From positions 1,798,001 to 1,862,000 of the forward strand of contig NZ_CP009287.1 in assembly GCF_000758705.1 (NCBI RefSeq): 64,000 nt of DNA. The letters run 5' to 3'. The position numbers and the translations under genes were made by a program. Each line of letters opens with the position of its first letter. The first letter of the stretch is position 1. Source of the stretch: Paenibacillus graminis. GTDB taxonomy: Bacteria > Bacillota > Bacilli > Paenibacillales > Paenibacillaceae. This document shows, in pieces, positions 11,901-18,400 of the stretch. Under the pieces are notes generated by a model that was not told the origin of the DNA, made no database searches, and saw nothing but the letters and a program-made list of their open reading frames with translations.

Positions 11901-14900
11901 TTCCGGTCTTTTACATGCAATTGGATGCGCTCCCCCATACCTCCAGCGGGAAGGTTGACCGAAAGTCACTGGCGGAAGCGGCTGTAAGCCCTAGCAGCAA
12001 GGAGACGATGACAGAGGTTATCTCCAGTAAGGAAGGGCAAATGCTGGAGACCATTTTTAGAGAGACACTGGGCTGCGGGAATATTTCTCCGGCGGACAGC
12101 TTCTTTGAACTGGGCGGTAATTCGCTTGCGGCAATCGTGTTGAAAGCCAGAATATCCGAAGCTTTTCATGTGAATGTAACCGTCCTTGAGATTTTTGCAA
12201 ACCCGACGATCAGGGAATTGCTGCCAGTGATCCAGAGGCAGGCACCGGTACAAGCCGTCACCATCCCGAAAGCGCCGGAAGCAGAGTATTATCCGGTTTC
12301 CTCCCAGCAGAAAAGGCTGTATGCGCTGCAGCAATTCGATGAGGACAGCATCGCTTACAATATCCCCGGGGCATTTGTCTTGCGCGGCAAGCTGGACCCC
12401 GAACGGGTGGAAGCCGCGTGCGGCGGTCTGATCCGGCGGCATGAGGCGCTGAGGACAAGCTTTGCATTGATGGGACAAGCGCTGGTGCAAAAGGTAGATC
12501 CTGACGCAGCGTTGGCCATTGAATACTCCGAACTGCCGGGGGCCGGAGTGGAAGAGACGCTGCAGGGCTTCGTGCAGCCGTTCCGGCTGGATCAGGCTCC
12601 GCTGCTGCGGATACGGCTGGTGCGTGTAGCGGACGAATGCCATGTGCTGCAGATTGATATGCACCATATCATCTCGGACGGGCTGTCCATTGAACTGCTG
12701 GTCCGGGATTTCCTGGCGTATTACGAGGGACGGACGCTTGCGGAGCCCCGGATACAGTACAAGGACTACGCCGTCTGGCAGCAGAACAGGGATTCGGCGT
12801 TCTGGCAAGAGGAACGGGCGTTTTGGCTGGAGCAATACAAAGACGGCTACGAGATGCTGGATCTGCCAACCGACTTCCGGCGTCCGCCGCTCAAGCAGTT
12901 TGCCGGCTCGCTCCGCCCGTTTGCCTGGACCGGGGAAATCAGCGGCTCGCTGCAGGCGTTCTGCCAGACCCACCAGATTACGCCGTACATGCTGCTGCTG
13001 GGCTGCTTTACCATTTTGCTCTCGAAATACAGCGGGCAACAAGAGATCTGGGTAGGCACACCGGTGGGCGGCCGTGTTGGCGTGGATACGGAAGATACAG
13101 TGGGAGTCTTTGTCAACACGCTGGCCCTCCGCAGCCGCCCGGACGGAGCGAAGCCAGTGCTGGATTATTTGCAGGAAGTACGCGAGTATTGCCTGCACGC
13201 CTTTGACCACCAAGGGTATCCCTTCGAAGAGCTGGTGCAAGACATTGAGAAGGAGCGGGACGTCAGCCGCAATCCGCTCTTCGACACCATGTTCACCTGG
13301 GAGCAGCGGGACCGGAGCCGGCTGCACCTCTCCGGTCTCCAGGTGGAGCGCTGCGATTTCCACAGCGGCATTGCCAAGTTCGACCTGATGCTGCAGGCCT
13401 GGGAAGAACAGGGGGAAATGGGCTTTAACATCGAGTACGCCACCGCGCTGTTCAAGGACTCCACGATCCAGCGGATGGGGAGACATTATCAGCAGATCGT
13501 CAAGCAGGTTCTGCAGGCTCCCGGCCGGACGATCCGGGAGCTTAGCCTGCTCGGGCCAGAGGAAGCTGAGCAGATACAGTACGGATTCAATCAGACGGAG
13601 GCGGGGTATGACCTCAGTCAGAGCATCATCGCGCTGATCGAAGAACAAGCGCAGAAAAGGGGGGGCGAAACGGCCGTTGTCTGGGAAGGACAACGCCTGA
13701 CCTACCGCGAGCTGAATGAGCGGGCCAACCAGGTCGCCCGCTTGCTGCGGGATCGGGGCTGCCAGCGGGAAGAAATCATCGGCCTCCTGGCGGAGCGCTC
13801 CCTGGCGATGATTATCGGCTTGCTGGGGATCGGGAAAGCGGGCTGTGCCTATCTCCCGCTGGACCCGGACTATCCGGCGGAACGGACCGGGTATTTGATC
13901 GAAGACAGCGGGCTGCGCCTCGTCTTGACCCAGACCGCCTTCGCGGGCCGGGTGGCTGCGCTGGGCGTAACCGCTGTGGATGTGGAAGAGGAAGCAAGCT
14001 ATGCCGGATATGAACGGGATAATGCTGCGCTGGACATCCGCCCTCATCATTTGGCCTATGTGCTCTACACCTCCGGTTCGACCGGCAAACCCAAAGGGGT
14101 CATGCTGACCCACGGGGGACTGGCGAACCGTCTGCGCTGGATGGCGGAGAAATACGGGATGGATGAGCAGGAGGTCGTTCTGCAAAAGACCACGTATACC
14201 TTTGACGTATCGGTCTGGGAGCTGTTCCTCCCGCTGATGATCGGGGGAGTGGTCTGCCTGGCGAAGCCGGGCGGGGAGAAAGACCCGGATTATCTGTACC
14301 GGTTAATCCAAGAGCAGGGGATAACGACGCTGCATTTCGTGCCTTCGATGCTGGCGGGTTTTGTGCATGCGCTGCCGGAGAAGGCGTCATTGGGGCAGCT
14401 GAGGCGCTGTATTTGCAGCGGGGAAGAGCTGACGCTTGAAGTGAAGGAGCGGTTTTTCCGCAGAGTCGAAGGGGTCGAACTGCATAACTTGTACGGACCC
14501 ACTGAAGCGTCGATCGATGTCAGCTCCTATGAGGTACACCCGTCCGACGCTTCGATTCCAATCGGAAAGCCGGTGGCGAACACCCGCCTGTACATCGTAT
14601 CCGAAGAAGGCGGGCTGGTGCCGGTGGGCATTCCGGGAGAGCTGTGCATCGGCGGCGTGCAGGTGGCGAAGGGGTACCTCAACAATCCGGAGCTGACGGC
14701 GGAGAAGTTCAAGGCGCTGCCTGGACTGCCGGAAGAACGGCTGTATTTCACAGGGGACCTCGCCCGGTGGCGGGAAGACGGGAACATTGAGTATCTGGGG
14801 AGAAAAGATACCCAGATCAAGCTGCGGGGCTACCGGATCGAGCTGGGGGAGATCGAGTCCGCGATCCAGAAATACGACAGCCGGATCGAAACGGCTGTCG

Positions 14901-15475
14901 TGGTGAGCCAGGGGAGACAGGCAGAAAGCCAAGCGCTCTGCGGCTATTTTACAGCCAGGGAGCGGATCGAAACGGAGGCGCTGAAGGAATATTTACGCCG
15001 GGAATTGCCGGCGTATATGGTTCCGGTCTTTTACATGCAATTGGATGCGCTCCCCCATACCTCCAGCGGGAAGGTTGACCGAAAGACACTTTCCCAAATG
15101 GAAATACATGTGGAGAAAGTGCGGTATGTTCACCCAAAAACCGGGCTGGAACGGCAAATGTCACAGCTCTGGAAAGAGATTTTGCAAATCGACAGGGTGG
15201 GTCTCCGTGACGACTTCTTCCAGATCGGCGGGGATTCCCTCAGTGTGATTATGCTGCATCAGCAGGTGAAGCAGCATGTAGACGCTGAAATCTCCATCGC
15301 CAATTTGTACCGGTACCGCACCATTGAAGCTTTTCTGGATTACCTGAGCCAAAAGCAGAATACTTCTGCCCGGCACACGGCAAGCAACGCCGGACGAAAA
15401 GAGCTGCTGCTGCAAGGCAATGAGAAAAGAGCGCAAAGATTATCAAAAAGAAAAGGGATAAACCGAGATGAGTAA
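2936..15475 (+). CDS. Hybrid NRPS-PKS: C-A(Gly)-T-KS-AT-ACP-C-A(Ser)-T-C-A(Ser)-T
   Basis: 4179 residues. Domains: C (about 1-440, HHILFDG at 145-151); A (about 460-960), whose ten code positions read by eye as DILQLGVVWK, a glycine-type code; T (S1010); KS (about 1078-1500, catalytic C1248, H1384, H1422); AT (about 1596-1940) with nucleophile S1694 in GYSIGEY and HAGHS at 1789-1793 in the substrate-choice loop; ACP (S2023); C (HHIISDG from 2203); A with code DVWHISLIDK, serine-type; T (S3063); a second near-identical C-A(Ser); T (S4101). The KS module has no reductive domain, so the glycyl chain would gain a beta-keto C2 unit. The protein begins with a C domain, so an acyl or peptidyl donor is expected from a protein outside the window, or glycine is the effective start. 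It ends in a short basic tail (KRAQRLSKRKG), a possible docking element for the next protein. Confidence 0.93.
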   Translation: MKKLDANHVSDIISLSSMQEGMLFHYLKEPSSTLYFEQVSLHIASRVDLSAFEAAWQHVVSSNEMLRAVYRWEGVKEPVQIILKERSQFLQIIDASSQSTDERSVCIAKIMDDDRNNRFDLTEGAFRVCLYLFAEADYQMLLSHHHILFDGWSTGIILNEFMEAYQLFLNHQQPSAAPKKRYKEFIGLTRNKDKAEQEKFWTGYLQDVNPVWLQDILPASPSGNQAEGNKQLRMELPLALYEEIKQEGKYPVSCYLYAAWALLQAFYTDSRDIVFGTTISGREEAMHGWEDTVGLFINTLPLRLRIDPEETFKALLEKVFASLNARQLYGSTPLRDIKRYSGMPFEKELFDTILVIENYPLQNNLNSRNMIIDSFSYREETNYPLSISITLWNSIEFVVDYNSQMYSESFVNEAASRYQLILSALVQHPAAPVAAADFLFPEEQRKLLQEFTNTYVAVPAEKTIHRLFEEQADKEPNRIGLRYAGQVYTYRQLNEQANQLANCLIDKGIKPNQLVGICMDRRPELLIAMLGILKSGGAYVPVDPMLPEERIAAMVQDGQIQVIVTVQRYTEAIMGMDGKQPVRLTLLCMDQDMLQGHYGLQDIGRYSREAGISPSTPEDLAYVIYTSGSTGTPKGVMVSHGNVVNFIYGMDQKIGFRHDDKILALTTYSFDIFVLESLLPLCLGMKLVLATDGVQKDPDAILRLIEQESIDVLQATPSRMRMLADSSLAGCLQQPRKILIGGEAFPEDLYQSLRGITEHQIYNVYGPTETTVWSTVQELEDTMSIGQPIANTGIYILSKDKHLRPLGYPGELCISGKGVAKGYLNQPELTGDRFIANPFHREERLYCTGDYAYWLPDGRLHFVGRNDGQVKVRGHRIEIGGVESTIKSYPAVKDVVVIEVKEARDSALAAYLVTGGGFVREDFQTFLKSKLPYYAVPAYLYEIGEIPYTSNLKVDRKALAHMKIDRMVQPGKLVEPRSKLENEVAEIWKKVLKTEKVGIFNRFFDIGGDSVKVIHLCNELKTRLNMEVPVQTIFDYSTIHEFVSYCNETTKKASGEARQRLQPEAPKAFQPPTLDFQDTDVAIIGMAGRFPGAADKEQFWSNLVNGKEAIKFYTDEELKALGIDSELLNNPKYVRAKGKLEDSDCFDADFFGYTVAEARWMDPQIRLLHECAWHALEDAGYEPESYPGAIGLYIGSSYNIYWVPENFSPSLYASDQYQIYNMNSNSFATLIAYRMNLRGPAITVQTACSTSLVAIDRAYKDLLFGDCDIAVAGGAAVTLLDEMGYIHQEGMVLSKDGHCRAFEKKASGTVTGNGVGLVVLKRLKNALADGDHIYSIIKSTAVNNDGNRKAGYSAPSAEGQAAVIQKAIQRSGLGSEQIHYIEAHGTGTVLGDPVEIEGLKRAFNTTKKNYCGLGSVKTNIGHLEAAAGIAGLMKTSMSLQKRMIPASLNCDEINAHIVLEDSPFYVNTQLLDLRNEDNYPLRAGVSSFGQGGSNAHVILEEAPQVDSGPAHRRYVIMTLSAKTEPALNHLKGKVRESFKRNPSVHLADAAYTLKVGRKSFRHRSAFLCTETKEAIDILTAKETSKRWEAVVSEQAPSVVFMFSGQGAEYVNMALDLYRHEPVFRDKLNECLTVLQEISGLRYRDFLFPDEREQQAEGHIHRQSVSQPLHFALEYALAWLLMNWQVEPLSMIGYSIGEYVAACLAGVFSLRDALFLTYQRGVLMEKLPEGLMITVPLQEEALLQMLPSTLSVAAVNDESCIVSGSKDSIADFEARLKSQKIISMRLQISHAGHSKMLDSMVSEFRECVMSVTCNPAAIPFVSSVTGDVITPEEAASPEHWVRHLREPVRFAEGFKKLASQENTLFIEIGPGRNLCTLVQRFIQPDRKQKLLDTLRAERKKTADDEYLLRTAAQLWVYGVPVDWSRFYSNEQRRRVPLPGYPFEKKRYWLRDFRYAAGSPAIEAAAGRDTYGVQEAPVESEASPVQAERSPMSSEAAMLVQITTDIIGGTAIGEDDDLFERGFDSLKVISLISKIADAFRVHLTMHEVFQNPTIRELLPVIQRQAPVQAVTIPKAPEAEYYPVSSQQKRLYALQQFDEDSIAYNIPGAFVLRGKLDPERVEAACGGLIRRHEALRTSFALMGQALVQQVDPDAALAIEYSELPGAGVEETLQGFVQPFRLDQAPLLRIRLVRVADECHVLQIDMHHIISDGLSIELLVRDFLAYYEGRTLAEPRIQYKDYAVWQQNRDSAFWQEERAFWLEQYKDGYELLDLPTDFRRPPLKQFAGSLRPFAWTGEISGSLQAFCQTHQITPYMLLLGCFTILLSKYSGQQEIWVGTPVGGRVGVDTEDTVGVFVNTLALRSRPDGAKPVLDYLQEVREYCLHAFDHQGYPFEELVQDIEKERDVSRNPLFDTMFTWEQRDRSRLHLSGLQVERCDFHSGIAKFDLMLQAWEEQGEMGFNIEYATALFKDSTIQRMGRHYQQIVKQVLQAPGRTIRELSLLGPEEAEQIQYGFNQTEAGYDLSQSIIALIEEQAQKRGGETAVVWEGQRLTYRELNERANQVARLLRDRGCQREEIIGLLAERSLAMIIGLLGIGKAGCAYLPLDPDYPAERTGYLIEDSGLRLVLTQTAFAGRVAALGVTAVDVEEEASYAGYERDNAALDIRPHHLAYVLYTSGSTGKPKGVMLTHGGLANRLRWMAEKYGMDEQEVVLQKTTYTFDVSVWELFLPLMIGGVVCLAKPGGEKDPDYLYRLIQEQGITTLHFVPSMLAGFVHALPEKASLGQLRRCICSGEELTLEVKERFFRRVEGVELHNLYGPTEASIDVSSYEVHPSDASIPIGKPVANTRLYIVSEEGRLVPVGIPGELCIGGVQVAKGYLNRPELTAEKFKALPGLPEERLYFTGDLARWREDGNIEYLGRKDTQIKLRGYRIELGEIESAIQKYDSRIETAVVVSQGRQAESQALCGYFTAREQIETGALKEYLRRELPAYMVPVFYMQLDALPHTSSGKVDRKSLAEAAVSPSSKETMTEVISSKEGQMLETIFRETLGCGNISPADSFFELGGNSLAAIVLKARISEAFHVNVTVLEIFANPTIRELLPVIQRQAPVQAVTIPKAPEAEYYPVSSQQKRLYALQQFDEDSIAYNIPGAFVLRGKLDPERVEAACGGLIRRHEALRTSFALMGQALVQKVDPDAALAIEYSELPGAGVEETLQGFVQPFRLDQAPLLRIRLVRVADECHVLQIDMHHIISDGLSIELLVRDFLAYYEGRTLAEPRIQYKDYAVWQQNRDSAFWQEERAFWLEQYKDGYEMLDLPTDFRRPPLKQFAGSLRPFAWTGEISGSLQAFCQTHQITPYMLLLGCFTILLSKYSGQQEIWVGTPVGGRVGVDTEDTVGVFVNTLALRSRPDGAKPVLDYLQEVREYCLHAFDHQGYPFEELVQDIEKERDVSRNPLFDTMFTWEQRDRSRLHLSGLQVERCDFHSGIAKFDLMLQAWEEQGEMGFNIEYATALFKDSTIQRMGRHYQQIVKQVLQAPGRTIRELSLLGPEEAEQIQYGFNQTEAGYDLSQSIIALIEEQAQKRGGETAVVWEGQRLTYRELNERANQVARLLRDRGCQREEIIGLLAERSLAMIIGLLGIGKAGCAYLPLDPDYPAERTGYLIEDSGLRLVLTQTAFAGRVAALGVTAVDVEEEASYAGYERDNAALDIRPHHLAYVLYTSGSTGKPKGVMLTHGGLANRLRWMAEKYGMDEQEVVLQKTTYTFDVSVWELFLPLMIGGVVCLAKPGGEKDPDYLYRLIQEQGITTLHFVPSMLAGFVHALPEKASLGQLRRCICSGEELTLEVKERFFRRVEGVELHNLYGPTEASIDVSSYEVHPSDASIPIGKPVANTRLYIVSEEGGLVPVGIPGELCIGGVQVAKGYLNNPELTAEKFKALPGLPEERLYFTGDLARWREDGNIEYLGRKDTQIKLRGYRIELGEIESAIQKYDSRIETAVVVSQGRQAESQALCGYFTARERIETEALKEYLRRELPAYMVPVFYMQLDALPHTSSGKVDRKTLSQMEIHVEKVRYVHPKTGLERQMSQLWKEILQIDRVGLRDDFFQIGGDSLSVIMLHQQVKQHVDAEISIANLYRYRTIEAFLDYLSQKQNTSARHTASNAGRKELLLQGNEKRAQRLSKRKGINRDE
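9079..11965 (+). repeat. Tandem duplication, copy 1 (C-A(Ser) unit)
   Basis: A 2887-base segment running from the last helix of the upstream carrier domain (ANPTIREL) through the C and A domains to the A10 motif (KVDRK). It recurs 3120 bases downstream with about 24 mismatches counted by eye. Between about 10165 and 11490 I find only one mismatch, at 10807. Confidence 0.95.
12199..15085 (+). repeat. Tandem duplication, copy 2 (C-A(Ser) unit)
   Basis: Second copy of the unit at 9079-11965. The mismatches change only about six amino acids (Q/K and L/M in the C domain; R/G, R/N, Q/R and G/E in the A domain). The carrier domains after each copy (S3063 and S4101) are unrelated at DNA level, so the repeated unit is C-A without its T domain. 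Confidence 0.95.
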
Positions 15476-18400
15476 ACAAACAAACGGACTGGAGATTGCA
15501 GTCATTGGCATGTCGGCCAGGTTTCCGGGTGCAGCGGACGTTCATACCTTCTGGGATAATTTGGTGAACGGCAAAGAATCCATTACATTTTTCACTGCGG
15601 ACGAATTGCTGGAGAGCGGGCTTGAACCGGCCGCGGTGTCCCATCCCGGTTATGTCCGCGCTAAAGGCTATCTGGAGAACAGCGATCAGTTTGACGGTTC
15701 CTTCTTCAACTACTTGCCGCTGGAAGCCGAAGTGATGGACCCGCAGGTCCGCATCTTTCATGAATGTGTCTGGGAAGCGCTGGAGGATGCCGGTTATTGT
15801 GCCGGTACGTATCCGGGCCTGATCGGATTATATGCGGGGGCGGCGGGCAGCCTCTATTGGCAGGCGCTCTCCTATGTATCGGAAAGTGCCCGGTTGCTCG
15901 GTCCATTTACCGCGAACCAGTTCGCGAACAAGGATTATCTATCGACGCTGATTTCCCACCGCCTCAATCTAAAAGGGCCGAGTCTGACCATCAATACAGC
16001 CTGTTCAACCTCTCTTGTAACCATTCACCTTGCGGCTCAGGCGCTGCTGAACGGTGAATGTGATATTGCTCTGGCGGGCGGTGTGAGCATCACCATGCCG
16101 CTGAAATCCGGCTACCTGTATCAAGAGGGAATGATACTGTCGCCAGACGGACACTGCAAGGCGTTCGATGAGGAGGGACAAGGCTCTGTTCCGGGAAATG
16201 GGGCCGGGGTAGTAGTCCTGAAGCGATATGAGGAGGCTATCCAAGACGGAGATCATATTTATGCAGTAATCAAGGGGTCGGCGATCAATAACGACGGAAA
16301 CCGCAAGAGCGCCTTCACCGCCCCAAGCGTGGAAGGACAGGCCGAAGTCATACAAACGGCCCAGCAGCTGGCCGAGGTGTCGGCGGCTTCGATCCAATTT
16401 GTTGAGACGCACGGAACAGCCACGGTATTGGGGGACCCGATTGAGCTGGAGGCGTTAAAAGCCGCTTTTGGAAACAGTGCAGGTGTCTGCCGGCTTGGTT
16501 CGGTGAAGTCGAACATCGGCCATCTCGATGCGGCGGCAGGTGTCGCCGGATTTATCAAGGCAGCGCTCAGTTTACAGCACAAATTGCTGCCGCCTACTTT
16601 GCACTTCACCAAATTAAATTCAAAAATCAGTCTGGCGGATTCTCCCTTCGTGATAAATGCCAAGCTGTTCGATTTATCAGGCGCAGGCAGCACGCTCAGG
16701 GCCGGGGTCAGCTCCTTTGGGATCGGCGGCACGAATGCACATATCGTTCTGGAAGAAGCGCCCCCGCCGCCAAGGTCATCGAAGGGAAGAGATTCACAGC
16801 TCATTCTGATTTCAGCAAAAAGCAAAAGCGCTTTGGAGCAGCACAGCAGCAATCTGGCGGCTTATCTCCGTGACCATCCTGATGTGTCCTTGGCGGATTT
16901 GGCCTATACCCTGCAGGTCGGGAGAACGGATTTCGGGCACAGACAGTTTATCGTGGCAAACCATACGGGCGGGCTTTCGGAAATGCTGTCGCCGCTTGGC
17001 AAAGAGAAAGGAAAGCATTCACGGAAAATATTCACGAGTACCGTTGAACAGGAGAACAAGCCGATCGTATTTATGTTTCCGGGCCTAGGCAATCAGTACG
17101 TGGATATGGGCCTGGGGCTATATTGCACGGAGCCTCTTTTTAAGCAAGAGCTTGATAGATGTTTTGACTTGTTGGACCGCCGCTTGGATTTCTCCATGAA
17201 GGCCATTCTTTTCCCGCAGGAAGCACGGGAGGAAGCGATTGAACAGCTAAACCGGATTGATATCAATCAAATCGCGGTCTTTATCTTTGAGTATGCTCTT
17301 GGCAGGTATCTTATGGAGCTGGGGATCAAGCCCAAATATATGATTGGCTATAGCTTTGGAGAATTCGCCGCCGCTTGTCTGGCAGGCGTTTTTGAGTTGG
17401 AGGATGCCATCCGCGTGATTATCAAGAGGGGGCAGATGATTAAGGGGACGGAGGAAGGCGCTATGCTCAGCGTTCCGATGACGGAAGAAGAGCTGCGGCC
17501 TCTACTCCCGCATAACATCTCCTTAAGCATCGTGAATGGCCCTTCTTGCGTGGTAGGCGGAACCCGGACGGCAGTTGAACAGTTTGAGGAGCAACTGAAA
17601 GCATTGCGGCAGATCTGCATCCGCCTGGACACAGCTTATGCCCTTCATTCTGCGGTGATGGAACCAATCAGGGAAGCATTTGCGGAAGAAATGAAGCAAA
17701 TCCGTTTGTATCCGCCGCAGATTCCGTTTATTTCGAACATCAGCGGGAACTGGATTACCGATGAGGAAGCCACCGAACCAGCGTATTGGGGCAAGCAATT
17801 AACCGATTCGATCCGCTTTGCAGATGGCTTGCAGGAGATATTGAAGGATGAAGCGCTAACCTTCCTCGAAGTAGGACCGGACCGGAATTTAAGTGCGCTT
17901 TTGAGATACTTTGTGCACCGCGATTCGTCGCATACGGTCCTTAATCTTATTCGGAATCCGCAGGAACAAGTGGAGGATCAGAACTACCTGTATACAAGGT
18001 TGGGCCAGTTATGGGGAGCAGGACACAGCATTGAATGGATGAAGCTGTATGCCTATGAGACAAGAAAAAGGCTTTCTCTGCCGACCTATCCGTTTGAACG
18101 GCAAACCTATGGGCTGGAGGGCAGCCCGTTTGACATGCTGGAGGGTCAACAGAAGGGCAAGCATTCGCTCCTGCAAAAACAGCCGCATATGGAAGACTGG
18201 TTTTATCTCCCGCTCTGGCAGCAGAAGGAACTGCCGCTGGCGGCCAGGCTGCCGGGCGGGCAGAGCTGTCTTCTTTTTGCGAACCATGATTCCATCAGCA
18301 GGGAATTGCGGCAAGCGTTATTGAGCAGCGGGCACCGCGTAATTACGGTTTATTGCGGCCATGAATTTAGTATGAACAATGACCACGAATATACGATTCG

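Noticed and set aside
11966..14185. Long antisense open frame of 739 codons (and a related one at 9056-10573)
   Set aside because: Both lie exactly opposite the duplicated, GC-rich C-A coding region, repeat each other because of that duplication, and encode no recognisable domain; they are codon-bias shadows.
9079..15085. Assembly artefact as the explanation of the repeat
   Set aside because: The copies carry about 24 distinct differences and have unrelated carrier domains between and after them, which a simple collapse or duplication error would not produce; long reads would still be useful.
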